Of a stretch of 64,000 nt of DNA, positions 45,097 through 57,698 are shown piece after piece. Both the position numbers and the translations under genes were made by a program. Positions within the stretch are counted from its first letter, which is position 1. Every line of letters starts with the position of its first letter. The notes beneath the pieces were generated by a model that did no database searches, was not told the origin of the DNA, and was given only the letters and a program-made list of their open reading frames with translations. Source of the DNA: VXPW01 sp965115815 (GTDB lineage Bacteria > Pseudomonadota > Alphaproteobacteria > TMED109); NCBI GenBank assembly GCA_965115815.1, contig OZ220465.1, positions 1,488,001-1,552,000 on the forward strand, written 5' to 3'.

Positions 45097-46188
45097 TCAT
45101 TGCGTGCAACGGCTGTCCGAAGCCGCAGCCCCCGACGAGTGCGCGAGTTCCGGGCGGCCGGCAGGTCGCCCGGAGTCTCCGAGATCCCGGATGGCATGCA
45201 GAATGTGCTGGTTCATGTCGCCCTGCACCATGTCGTACGCAACATCGATCGAATGCGCGAACCCCATGGCGTCGGTGCCGCCATGGCTCTTGACGGTGAC
45301 CCCGTTCAGACCCAGGAGAATGGCTCCGTTGTGTTTTCTGGGGTCGAGTTTGTCGCGAAGCGCCTGCAGGGCCGGCCGCGCCAGCATTCCTGCCACGATT
45401 CCGCCGACGGAACTCCGTAGCGCGGTGCGCAGGTAGTGGCTGCAGAGCTTCGCCGTGCCCTCAGCGGTTTTCAGCATGACGTTGCCGGTAAATCCGTCGG
45501 TGACCACGACGTCGGCCCGGCCCGCCGTCACTCCGTCGCCTTCGATGTATCCCCGATAGTGCCGGCCGAGCGGGCCGGCCCGCAACCGCACGTCGGCCTC
45601 GCGAATGGCTGCGCGTCCCTTGCCCCGTTCCTGGCCGATGTTGAGGAGCCGGATTTCGGGATCCATTCGGCCCAGCACGACCTGCGCGAACGCCGTCCCC
45701 ATCACGGCAAACTGTACCAGATGATCGACCTCGCATTCTGCGTTGGCGCCCATGTCGAGCAGGACACTCTCGCTTCGCCGTGTCGGAATCGTGGCGGCGA
45801 TCGCGGGCCGGTGAATCCCGGGAAGGCACTCGAGGAACCGGACTGCGAAAGCCATCAGGGCGCCTGTGTTGCCGGCCGACACTGCCGCGTCCGCGGTTCC
45901 GTCCCTGACCGCTCCGATGGCCAGGGCCATGCTGGAACCCGTCTTGTTCCGAAGTGCGTGAGACGGTTTCTCGTCGGCCGCCACACTGGTGCCAGACGGA
46001 ATCAGGTCGCAACGTTCGCGCAACGCCGGATGGCGTTTCAGAAGCGGCTGGATGCGACCGGAGTCTCCGACCAGCAGCATGCGGGCATCGGGGTGACGGG
46101 CGCATGCCAAGGCTGCTCCCCGGATCACGAGTTCGGGTGCGTGGTCCCCTCCCATCGCATCCACCGCGATGGTCGGTTGTCGGTTCAT
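45097..46188 (-). CDS. plsX: Phosphate acyltransferase PlsX
   Basis: Converts acyl-ACP to acyl-phosphate, the donor for PlsY. Motifs: IAVDAMGGDHAPE at the start, AVSAGNTGALMA, LLDMGANAECE, TDGFTGNVMLKTAEG and LGLNGVTVKSHG. The length is 363 aa, with a slightly longer C-terminal tail (SSGAAASDSRCTQ). It is followed by 262 bp and then ihfA; fabH, normally found between these genes, is absent. rpmF lies 11 nt upstream, so the two are cotranscribed. Confidence 0.96.
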   Translation of the reverse strand: MNRQPTIAVDAMGGDHAPELVIRGAALACARHPDARMLLVGDSGRIQPLLKRHPALRERCDLIPSGTSVAADEKPSHALRNKTGSSMALAIGAVRDGTADAAVSAGNTGALMAFAVRFLECLPGIHRPAIAATIPTRRSESVLLDMGANAECEVDHLVQFAVMGTAFAQVVLGRMDPEIRLLNIGQERGKGRAAIREADVRLRAGPLGRHYRGYIEGDGVTAGRADVVVTDGFTGNVMLKTAEGTAKLCSHYLRTALRSSVGGIVAGMLARPALQALRDKLDPRKHNGAILLGLNGVTVKSHGGTDAMGFAHSIDVAYDMVQGDMNQHILHAIRDLGDSGRPAGRPELAHSSGAAASDSRCTQ

Positions 46189-46199
46189 GAAGGGAACGT

Positions 46200-46391
46200 T
46201 CAGTCGCCGGCGTAAGGCTTGCCGCCGCCGAACTGACGGTCACGATAATACCCGCACACACCGCACGCGTGGTGCGGGCGTCGGTACGAACCGCAGACCG
46301 GGCACGGAGCGACGTTGGTCGGCTTGAGATGCTGATGTGCACGACGCTGTCCGCGCCGTGAACGCGTGACTTTCTTGCGTGGAACTGCCAT
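46200..46391 (-). CDS. rpmF: 50S ribosomal protein L32
   Basis: A 63-aa ribosomal protein beginning MAVPRKKVTRSRRGQRRAHQ, with the zinc-type pairs CPVC and CGVC in TNVAPCPVCGSYRRPHHACGVCG. Its position before plsX is conserved across bacteria. The DUF177 (YceD) gene that usually precedes it is not recognisable upstream. Confidence 0.97.
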   Translation of the reverse strand: MAVPRKKVTRSRRGQRRAHQHLKPTNVAPCPVCGSYRRPHHACGVCGYYRDRQFGGGKPYAGD

Positions 46392-46851
46392 GGGACTGTC
46401 TGAACGTTCCGATACGGAGGCGGGGCAACCTAACCTAGGTAACCCAATCCTGCGCGCGATGCAAGCCGGACCCTGGTCGTCGCAGGGCACTTCCGTTGTC
46501 GTGCCGGCAATCGACGGAGGCCGCGGGGGCGGGCCATTCCGGGTTCCCTGTGGCCGTGTGCCGGTCCCGACGACGCTGAAGGCCCCGAGCCATCCATCGA
46601 CCTTCGCGAGGTGGCGGTGCGCCCGACCCATGGCGCACGTGCGCACCGGCTCTGGGACCGTCGGGGGAAGGAGCACCCCGACCTGCGGTTTCCCGGCATT
46701 ATCGGCACGGGCTGGCGCCAGGTCGCCCTGCACGCGAGACCCCGATCGCGCGGGTCGGCGGGCAGCCGGGCGCGTTCAGGCGTGCGGCCCGCGACCGCCG
46801 GATCGGCGGGTCTGCGGAGCCGCAGTTCCGGCACCTGCATCGGAGCGCGAG
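46392..46851. other. Region upstream of rpmF without a recognisable gene
   Basis: About 460 bp where DUF177 (YceD) would be expected on the minus strand. No frame reads as YceD. The rpmF promoter should be in the first part. MITE5 copy 3 begins at 46852 and may have replaced the missing gene. Confidence 0.45.
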
Positions 46852-47030
46852 CACGGTGATCCCACGCTGCTGATCCGGCAGCGACTGGCGAGGTTTTCTC
46901 AGTTTGCGTCGCGCTGCAATCGTGTCGCCAAGGCGCGATGGGGCCTTCTTGGCCCGAACATTGCGATCTCAAGGAGGCGATCTGTGATGAGCCGAGCCCC
47001 AACACATTCGGATTTCGCGTCTCCGAATTA
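46852..47030. mobile_element. MITE5, copy 3 (truncated by MITE4)
   Basis: Starts CACGGTGATCCCACGCTG like copies 1 and 2 and continues to GGATTTCGCGTCTCCGAATTA, where it is cut by MITE4 just before its expected GCGTGGGATC end. The orientation of the body is the inverse of copies 1 and 2, and it is more diverged. Confidence 0.78.
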
Positions 47031-47223
47031 GTGCCTGCCCGGAAAATCCCTAAGAGTCGGATTACATGAATGAAAACTCAATATTGACAGGGCGAAGATT
47101 CATCGAATCCAGCCTGATTTCAGCGGAATATGCCGTCATATGCCCTCAAAGAAGGAATCTTCGGTTCTCCAGATTCCAAATATGGTTGCATACACAATGT
47201 GTTATGATTTTCCGTGCAGACAC
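47031..47223. mobile_element. MITE4, copy at 47 kb
   Basis: A 193-bp element with ends GTGCCTGCCCGGAAAAT and the inverse of ATTTTCCGTGCAGACAC. Its flanks are GAATTA and TAATTC, reverse complements of each other rather than a direct repeat, so one side was exchanged after insertion. The GTG...CAC ends resemble those of the ISNCY elements. Confidence 0.85.
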
Positions 47224-47442
47224 TAATTCGTGCCCGCCCGAAAATGCCCCTTTCGGATGGTCTGCCGGCGCAATTGCGGGTTGGAACCCTCCCTCGGTGC
47301 CCCGTCCGCTCGGTTTCCGGGGGGATTTCTGTCGATGGGCAGCGGCATCCGGGCTTGTCCCGCCGCGAATCCGGCGGCCGGGGCGAGCGGCTCCGTTCCC
47401 GCCTCCGGCGGGCTTCGCAGATGGGGTGGAAGGAAGCCGCCG

Positions 47443-49104
<1,662 letters not shown>

Positions 49105-49399
49105 TCTCCCGAAGATTCCCGCATCCCGCGCGATGTTCCGGCCCCAGCGGCCGATTCCCGCCCCACAGAGGGATTCTTCATCCCTTCAATAGCACACTTC
49201 CATCACTGGAGTCAACTGGTTGTACTTTTTCGGGCGGGCACTAGATAGTGCCCGCACCGAAAATGGTCATTTTGGCGGCCCTTCCGGCGAAATTTCGGGT
49301 TGGACCCACCCTCCGGGGCCTCCGGTCGCTCCGTTTCCAGGGGATTCCTGCCGATTCGTAGCGGCATCCGGGCCCTTCCCACCCAGAATCCGGACGCTA

Positions 49400-50795
49400 G
49401 TAGTATGGAATCATTGGATTGCTGGGTATAGAGACTTCAGTTTCACCCGGGCGTCTGCTGTCGTGAACCGCCAGTCGACGGTGCCGCCGGCCGCGTTGCG
49501 GCGCTTGACCCACGCCGCGGTCTCCCGCAGCATGGCGGCGCGATCAGGAATGCGTCGTCGAAGACACGGTCGCGACAACGCACCGATTTCGATCTCGGCC
49601 ATGGTGAGCCAGCTTCCGTGCTTCGGCGTGTACCGAAACTCGAACCGCTTTCGCACCCGCATGGCCTCCCGGGGTGCAAAGGCCTCATACAACGATGCGG
49701 GGCTGTGCGTGTTCAGGTTGTCCATGACCCGTACGATCTTCTTGCCGGGGATGGGATCATCCGCGAGTTCCCGGATGAACTGCGCCCAGTCCCGCGCCGT
49801 GCGGCGATCGGTGACCTTTACCGTACGCCCGTTTTCATTGGGCGCGAACGCCAGGAAGAGATGGGCCGTACCGTTTCGCTCGTATTCGTAGTCGACGATT
49901 TCCGGCTGCCCGGGCCGCACGGGGCGGGGAAGGCGAGTTTCCTTCGTCTGCTGCCGGCGGGTCTCATCCATGCAGACCAGGACCTCGTCTTCGGCAAAAT
50001 CCCGCTGGTACGTGTCCAGCACCTCCTCCATCGCCGCCACGAACGGCGCATTGCGGCTCGGGGGAATGCACCAGTACTGTTTCAGCCAAGGCTGGATCTC
50101 CTTTTTTTCCGAGTCCTCCGTACCGTTTCCTTCGAGATGCTCTCGACGATCTCCATCTCCATCAGACGACCGGCCAGCAGCTTCAGCGTCCAGCGAACAC
50201 AACCTTCGGGCGGGGAAGAACAGGCCAGAGCCACCCGCTTCGCCTCCTTCGCCCCGTCCAGGAGTTTCGGTCGGCGGTTCTCCTGCTCCCGGCGGCGGAG
50301 GGCGGCCTCCAGACCTTCCAGAACACAGCGCTTGCGCAGGCGTTCGACCGTCGAAGCGCCGATGCCCAGGCCGCGCGCGATGTCGACATCCCGGAGTTTG
50401 CCGCCGTCGCGCCCTTCGTCCGCCATCAGCAGAATCTGCGCCCGACGCCGCCGCCAAGCGGCTCCGGTACCGTCGACGATCGCCTGGAGTTCCCGACGCT
50501 CCGGCGCCGAAAGGCGCACTCGATCGAGCTTCCTGCCCTGAGGGTTGGCCAGGATCCACTCCGATCCCCGCACCGAACCCCTGCAGGCAGGCTCGGTTCC
50601 CGGAAACCGGATCCGTCCGATCCCCAAGAGAGCGTGAGCGCCTGCACGTTCGGCATCGGGTCTGTGGGGATGAACCAGAGAGCGCCGTACCGATCGGGCG
50701 CCCACGCGTGCCGACACGCACCGACACGGGGCCGACACGGACCGACACGGAAATCTTGCCAGAATACTATCGTCAGTTCAACGTTTCCGTACTAC
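49400..50795 (-). mobile_element. IS630-family element
   Basis: About 1.4 kb between two TA dinucleotides (49398-49399, 50796-50797). Ends GTAGTATGGAATCATTG and the inverse GTAGTACGGAAACGTTG. Near the right end several CCGACACGG units recur, as in MITE6. Confidence 0.9.
49411..50738 (-). pseudogene. IS630-family transposase, split by a frameshift at an A7 run
   Basis: The N-terminal frame (to about 50105) has the helix-turn-helix region RDVDIARGLGIGASTVERLRKR and SISKETVRRTRKK. The DDE part lies in the -1 frame: PWLKQYWCIPP, VLVCMDETRRQQ (first Asp), YEYERNGTAHLFLAFAP, VRVMDNLNTHSPASLYEAF (second Asp) and YTPKHGSWLTMAEIEI (Glu). The switch falls on AAAAAAAGG (minus strand, about 50101-50110), a typical slippage site. 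Programmed -1 frameshifting occurs in IS630 relatives, so this may be functional. All catalytic residues are intact. Confidence 0.88.
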
Positions 50796-50859
50796 TAGGG
50801 CGAGCGGCTCCGTTCCCGCTCCCGGCGAGCTTCGCGGACGGGGTGGAGGGGCGCCGCTG

Positions 50860-52281
50860 TCAGGCGGCGCGTCTTCGTCGTCGGGCTTGGGCCCGGGCCT
50901 GTCTCTGCAGCAGCAACCCGATGCGGTGGACATGGAAGGCCACCATGGAGAGCGCCACCCTCCGCGCAAAACCCTCCGCCCCCTACGACCGGACCCGGTC
51001 CCTGCCGCGCGGCTCGAGATGATGGATGGCGGACTCCACGGCCGGATGCTGCCGGCGCATCTCCCGGAACGTCGGGTCGGCGGCCCGTTTCCGGTCGGCC
51101 GGACCGAGTTTTCCCTTCTTCGGAAGCACGTTGTGATCCAGCAGTTCGTCCCGTGCGATCCGGTTGGAGGGACTGTGGAACCCCCGATCGAAGCTGCACA
51201 GGCGGAGGTCGGGGAAGCGGGCCTGCGCTTCCCGGATCCTGGGTACGGCAGGATCCACGTCCTGACCTTCCCACAGGATTCGGGAGTGTAGGAGGAAGCC
51301 GTGCTGATCCTCCAGCACGGCCACCGGCACTCCGAGTTCCACCGGAACCCCGGCCTTGCCCTTCCCACACCCGCGCGTGTGCTCCTCGAAGATCGAAACC
51401 ACCTTCTCTTCCTGCGGGATCTTCTCGCCTTTCCGCCGGCGGCGGTCCACTGGGTCGAGCTGCCTCCGGGCATGCTTGAGGTACGACTCGATCCGGAGAA
51501 TCCTGGGGGCTCCGACGCCTTGCTCTCGAAGCGCGGGAACCGTCGCTTCCGCCCGTCGGACCTCCTCCCAGCAGGCGTCGAGGTACGCCGGGATCGGCCC
51601 CGGACGGGCCCGCCGGGTCCGCCGAACCTTCGGAAAGAGCCGCTGCAGCCTCCGGCTCCGATGCCGCCACTGCCGCCCTCCGGACACTCCCGCCCGCAGG
51701 GCTGAGCGGCCTGTCTCGCGCACCCGGCAACGCATCGCATCCCACCGCAGGTGGACGTCCGTCGGGACGTGCACATCCGTCTTCACCACGAACGAATCAC
51801 AGCGGCCCCGCAGGGGCTCCTTCGACGGGCGACCGCCCGGGCCGCTCTTCCGCTTCCGCACCCGCGCAGGGCCGCTCTCCGCGATCCGCGGCAACACCTC
51901 CCCCAGCACGTCCGGCGTCAGCAGGCTCACGTTGGGTACCACCGTGGGATACCGGTACCGGGTCTCGTCCCAGAAGTCGGAGTGTCCCAGAAACGTCCGA
52001 ACGGTAGGGTGTTGGTTCACCCGCTCGTGCAGACGATCGAAGTCACACCCCAGGACCTGCTTCAGGAGACCCATCACGAGGATCCTCCACAGCTCCATGC
52101 CGGGACGCCCTTTCGTGTGGGACACCTCGGGAAGGATCCCCTGCCCCAGGATCTCGAACCACCGGGCACGAACCGACCGGTCGGCATACACGTGCCGAAG
52201 CCCGAGCAGTAGCGGCGGAATGTCCTCCCGCGAGTTCTCGTCGATCTCGATCTCCTCGATCGCAACCTGACCCCATTCCAT
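50860..52281 (-). CDS. ISNCY-family transposase, copy B, with one in-frame TAG near its end
   Basis: From ATG 52281, 432 codons to TAG at 50983-50985, then 40 further conserved codons to TGA at 50860-50862. It shares the family sequence (REDIPPLLLGLRHVYADRS, GRPGMELWRILVMGLLKQ, DSFVVKTDVHVPTD, LCSFDRGFHSPSNR) but differs from copy C at roughly one residue in four. It has Cys where C and D have Tyr at the first TAG site, and a short SGPGGRPSKE in place of the 9-bp repeat array. After the TAG it reads ALSMVAFHVHRIGLLLQRQARA, very like copy C, which has TAT at that codon. The post-stop sequence has therefore been under protein-level constraint. Confidence 0.85.
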
Positions 52282-52466
52282 CTGCAGGCGAAGGACGGTT
52301 CGCAGGGCACTTCTCGCGAAGATTTCCGAACATCCGGCCGATTCTCGACCGCATCGGCCGATTCCCGCATCAAAGCGGGATTCTTCGTCCCCTCTATATC
52401 ACAATTCCACTTTTAGAGTCAAACCATTGTACTTTTTCGGTGCGGGCACTAGATACCAAACTCTGA

Positions 52467-52649
52467 GAGCCTGTACGGAAACTATGGAGCGGTCCCGATT
52501 CTGGCCGCTCGTGCAAAGTATCGGCGTCGGAGAGACCGCTTCGAAAGCAATCTGACAGATGTGGAATGGGCTTGTTTGATCCCGATGCACTCTCCAGCCA
52601 CATCGCAGATACCAGAATCGGGGTCGCTCAATAGTTTCCGCACAGGCTC
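52467..52649. mobile_element. MITE1, copy 2
   Basis: A 183-bp element with the MITE1 ends, flanked by the perfect 3-bp duplication TGA (52464-52466, 52650-52652). Near-identical to the copies at 27585 and 63022. Confidence 0.88.
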
Positions 52650-52904
52650 TGAGGGTTCTGGCGCCCTTCGAAAGTCCGTCAGGCACGACATTTCGTGCGC
52701 TGAACTTTTTTCCGATGGTCAGTCTTCGGGTGCCTCCGGGGGTGTGCGGAATCCCCAGCGTGTCGTAGATGCCGCCTCCGGACCCGGTTCGGGTTCGCCG
52801 ACCCGGGGGAGGTCGCCGTCCGAACGTGGCTCGGCATCCGGAGCTGGGGATACGGCCCTGCAGGAACGGATCGAGCGTGCGACCCGAGGGTATCCGGCCC
52901 CCTG

Positions 52905-53483
52905 TCAAGGCCAGAGCGCGTCGAGCGGGAAGGCCACCGCATCGAAGGGCGGGAGGGACACCTGCTCGGCATCCCGCGCCGCGCCGACCGGCGTCCATGC
53001 GCCGTCCCGGAGCGCAAAGGCCTCCAAGGTCCGCGCGACCGGATCGACGAACCAGAGATAGCTAACGCCCTCCCGCGCATAGACCGGGCGTTTTTCTTCG
53101 AGGTCAAATTTCCGCGTTGAGAGGGAAAGAACCTCGCACGCCCAGTCGGGCGCGAGGGTCAGATAAGCTTCGTCGGGCGGCTCCGGCATCCGCTCGCGCC
53201 GCCAGCCGGCGAGGTCGGGTACCAGAATGTCCTCACCGAAATGGAGTTCCGGCTCATCGACGATCCACCAGCCGCCCGGCCCGCCGCGCCCTCTTTGGAA
53301 CGGACCGCCGATTTCGATGCCGAGCGAGGAGCCGGCTATAGCATGACGAACGGCCGGCCGCGGCTGCATGTGCAGCGCGCCTTGGACGATTTCGGCCACC
53401 CTGTACGCCGGTGCGGCGAGCACGTCCCGGTAGGTCGCCTTGCGGGCCGGCCGCTGCCGGCGCAACGTCGCACCTGCACTCAT
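52905..53483 (-). CDS. Uma2-family (DUF820) restriction-endonuclease-fold protein
   Basis: A 192-aa protein with the Uma2 pattern: VAEIVQGALHMQPRPAVRHA, then the PD-(D/E)xK-like core EDILVPDLAGWRRERMPE, LAPDWACEVLSLSTRKFDLEEKRPVYAREGVSYLWFVDPVARTLE. The D, E, and DxxxK positions (VPDLAGW, CEVLS, RKFDLEEK) fit the fold. Function is unknown; these genes are very common in cyanobacteria and in mobile regions. It lies between MITE1 and the broken pheA and is intact. Confidence 0.88.
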   Translation of the reverse strand: MSAGATLRRQRPARKATYRDVLAAPAYRVAEIVQGALHMQPRPAVRHAIAGSSLGIEIGGPFQRGRGGPGGWWIVDEPELHFGEDILVPDLAGWRRERMPEPPDEAYLTLAPDWACEVLSLSTRKFDLEEKRPVYAREGVSYLWFVDPVARTLEAFALRDGAWTPVGAARDAEQVSLPPFDAVAFPLDALWP

Positions 53484-54019
53484 GCCATGCTCTTCGATCC
53501 CCGTTCTCCCGCCATGCTACGCCCGTCCGGCGGGCGTGTCACGGCTGCCCCGCGGGGCGTGGCCATGGTGCTGGGGGACGCGCGGGGATGGAAGCGCATT
53601 GGGATTATGGTTTCGTACCCTACGTGGACTCGGCACTGTCGCCCACTTGCTGGCCGGTATGGCCCATTTTCAACGGCCGAACCTGCAGCTCCGTCCTAGC
53701 GGGTGCGCGCAGGCTGCCCCGCATGATGGCCGGCCACACGGGCGGATGGAGATACACGTTGACGATCCGAGGGCGGCCTGCGACCATTCCGATTCGTCGC
53801 GCTTCGGCGTCCGTGATATCCGCGATTGTGATGGTCGCACTGCAGCATCGGCCTGACAGTCTTGGAGCACAGGCTCTTGGGTGCGCGGATCTCGTCCAAC
53901 CTGAGTTCAGTTCCACGGAGCGGTTCCATTCCCGAGGCGTTCCGGAAAGGACCGCACGGCGAGGTTGCAGGAATACGGCCGCCGCACGCGCAGTCCACCG
54001 GCAATCCCGTGATACAAGG
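53484..54019. other. Region without a recognisable gene
   Basis: About 535 bp between the Uma2 gene and pheA. No frame resembles a known protein. A Uma2 promoter should lie at its left edge. Confidence 0.4.
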
Positions 54020-55006
54020 CTATGGGCGGAGCGATTCGCTTCGGAACCCCGAAGCCGGATAGACGCCGAGCACCCGGACGCTCCGGGAAAAGAATCCGAG
54101 CTCCTCCAGAGCCAGCACGAGGTTGGGATGTTCCGGATGGCCTTCGAGGTCGGCGTAGAATTCGGCCGACGAGAACGAGCGGTCCGAGATAGTGTCTGCA
54201 CGGAAAATCACAACACATTGTATATGCGACCATATTTGGAATCTGGAGAACCGAAGATTCCTTCTTTGAGGGCATATGACGGCATATTCCGCTGAAATCA
54301 GGCTGGATTCGGTGAATCTTCACCCTGTCAATATTGAGCTTTCATTCATGTAATCAGACTCTTAGGGATTTTCCGGGCAGGCACGAGATAGAGCTCTCGA
54401 GCTTGAGCATGTTGACGCGATTGGTCGCGAATCCGCCGAGTGCCTTGTATAAGGCCGCAGGGATGTTGCAGACGCGAAACACGAGCGAGGTGATCGTGTT
54501 CTCGGACGATACTTCGGGTTCGATCGACTCCAGGGCGAGTACGAGAAAGCGGGTCGTGTTGCCCGGGTCGTCCTCGATCTCGCGCGCAACGATCTCTAGC
54601 CCGTAGAGGTCGGCGGCAAGTTGCGACGCAATGGCAGCCTGCGCGCGGCTGTCCCCTTCGGCGACATGGCGTGCGGCCCCGGCCGTATCCTCGAACAGGA
54701 ACGGTTCGATTGCGTTGGACAACAGGAAACTCCGACACTGACTCAGGGCATGGAAGTGACTGGCGGCCTGCCGGACGTCCGGCAGCGCCGTGCCGGGCCG
54801 GACCATGAGGTGATGGCGGATCTCGGCGAAGTGTTCGCCGATGATGTGCAGACCGGAAGCCGGCAGCAGTCGGTGAATGTCGGCAACGCGCCCAGCCGAG
54901 GAATTTTCCACGGGAATCACCGCGCGGTCCGCCCGCCCGCGGCGCACTTCCTCGAAACAATCCTCGAAGGCCGTGCACGGAACCACTTCCGAATCCGGGA
55001 ACACGT
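54020..55006 (-). pseudogene. pheA: Prephenate dehydratase, split by MITE4 and missing its N-terminus
   Basis: The enzyme converts prephenate to phenylpyruvate for phenylalanine synthesis. The frame from 55006 has FPDSEVVPCTAFEDCFEEV, RADRAVIPVENSSAGRV, the DDPGNTTRFLVLA (family TRF motif) catalytic region, and the ACT-domain start FRVCNIPAALYKALGGFATNRVNMLKLES. MITE4 (54192-54384) then interrupts it. Removing the MITE and one 6-bp duplication restores the frame exactly into DRSFSSAEFYADLEGHPE and RVLGVYPASGFR. The first ~20 residues are gone at the ISAs1 junction at 55007. The gene cannot encode a regulated, full-length enzyme. Confidence 0.88.
54192..54384. mobile_element. MITE4, copy inside pheA
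   Basis: A 193-bp element, inverse orientation to the 47-kb copy, with ends GTGTCTGCACGGAAAAT and the inverse of ATTTTCCGGGCAGGCAC. It is flanked by a perfect 6-bp duplication GAGATA (54186-54191, 54385-54390), like the TAGATA duplication of the ISNCY elements. Confidence 0.92.
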
Positions 55007-55094
55007 CAAGGCCATCCCATGCTAGGTTTGTTGGAAGGCTGGGTTCCGCGGATTCCGGATGATTCGGATTGGTGCTGGCTGTTTGTGAAGCGGC

Positions 55095-55434
55095 GTGGTA
55101 TCCGTGGTGGTCATGGAACGCGCCGCGGATGTTTTCGAGACGACTCCGGAGGGTTTTGCGCTCCGGGATGTGGTGGTGCGCTTGGCGCGGCCGGATGAGG
55201 TGTGTCGCTGGAACCGTGTGGTGGACCGTCATCACGATCTTGGTTTCAAGCAGTTTGCGGGTCGAGGCCTGCGCTACGTGTTCACGTGGCGCGGGCGGTG
55301 GATGGGCGCTGCGGGCGGGCAAACGGGCGCCTTCTGCTGTGCGCCGCGGGACTGTTGGATGGGTTGGCGCCGCAAAGAACCGTTTGAGCGGCTACACCTG
55401 ATCGGAAACCACACGAGATTTGTGATTCTGGGAG
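55095..55434 (+). pseudogene. DruA-like gene, 5' fragment
   Basis: About 113 codons matching the start of the intact DruA-like protein (RAADVFETTPEGF, EVCRWNRVVDRHHDLGF, ERLHLIGNHTRFVILG). Interrupted by MITE2/ISNCY; continues at 59645. Confidence 0.85.
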
Positions 55435-55654
55435 GTATCTAGTGCCCGCCCGAAAATGCCCCTTTCGGATGGTCTGCCGGCGCAATTGCGGGTTGGGACC
55501 CTCCCTCGGTGCCCCGTCCGCTCGGTTTCCGGGGGGATTTCTGTCGATGGGCAGCGGCATCCGGGCTTGTCCCGCCGCGAATCCGGCGGCCGGGGCGAGC
55601 GGCTCCGTTCCCGCCTCCGGCGGGCTTCGCGGATGGGGTGGAAGGAAGCCGCCG

Positions 55655-57343
<1,689 letters not shown>

Positions 57344-57698
57344 TCTCCCGAAGATTCCTGAATCCCGCGCGATTTTCCGGCCCCAGCGGCCGATTCCCGG
57401 CCCACAGAGGGATTCTTCACCCCTTCAATAGCACACTTCTATCACTGGAGTCAACTGGTTGTACTTTTTCGGGCGGGCACTAGATAGTGCCCGCCCGAAA
57501 ATGCCCCTTTCGGATGGTCTGCCGGCGCAATTGCGGGTTGGAACCCTCCCTCGGTGCCCGTCCGCTCGGTTTCCGGGGGGATTTCTGCCGATGGGCAGCG
57601 GCATCCGGGCTTGTCCCGCCGCGAATCCGGCGGCCGGGGCGAGCGGCTCCGTTCCCGCCTCCGGCGGGCTTCGCAGATGGGGTGGAAGGAAGCCGCCG

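Larger units (their letters stand above)
49248..52449 (-). mobile_element. ISNCY-type element, copy B (diverged), interrupted by IS630
   Basis: Ends GTGCCCGCACCGAAAA and the exact inverse TTTTCGGTGCGGGCAC, flanked by a perfect 6-bp duplication TAGATA (49242-49247, 52450-52455). An IS630 element is inserted at 49400-50795; without it the element is about 1.8 kb. Confidence 0.9.
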
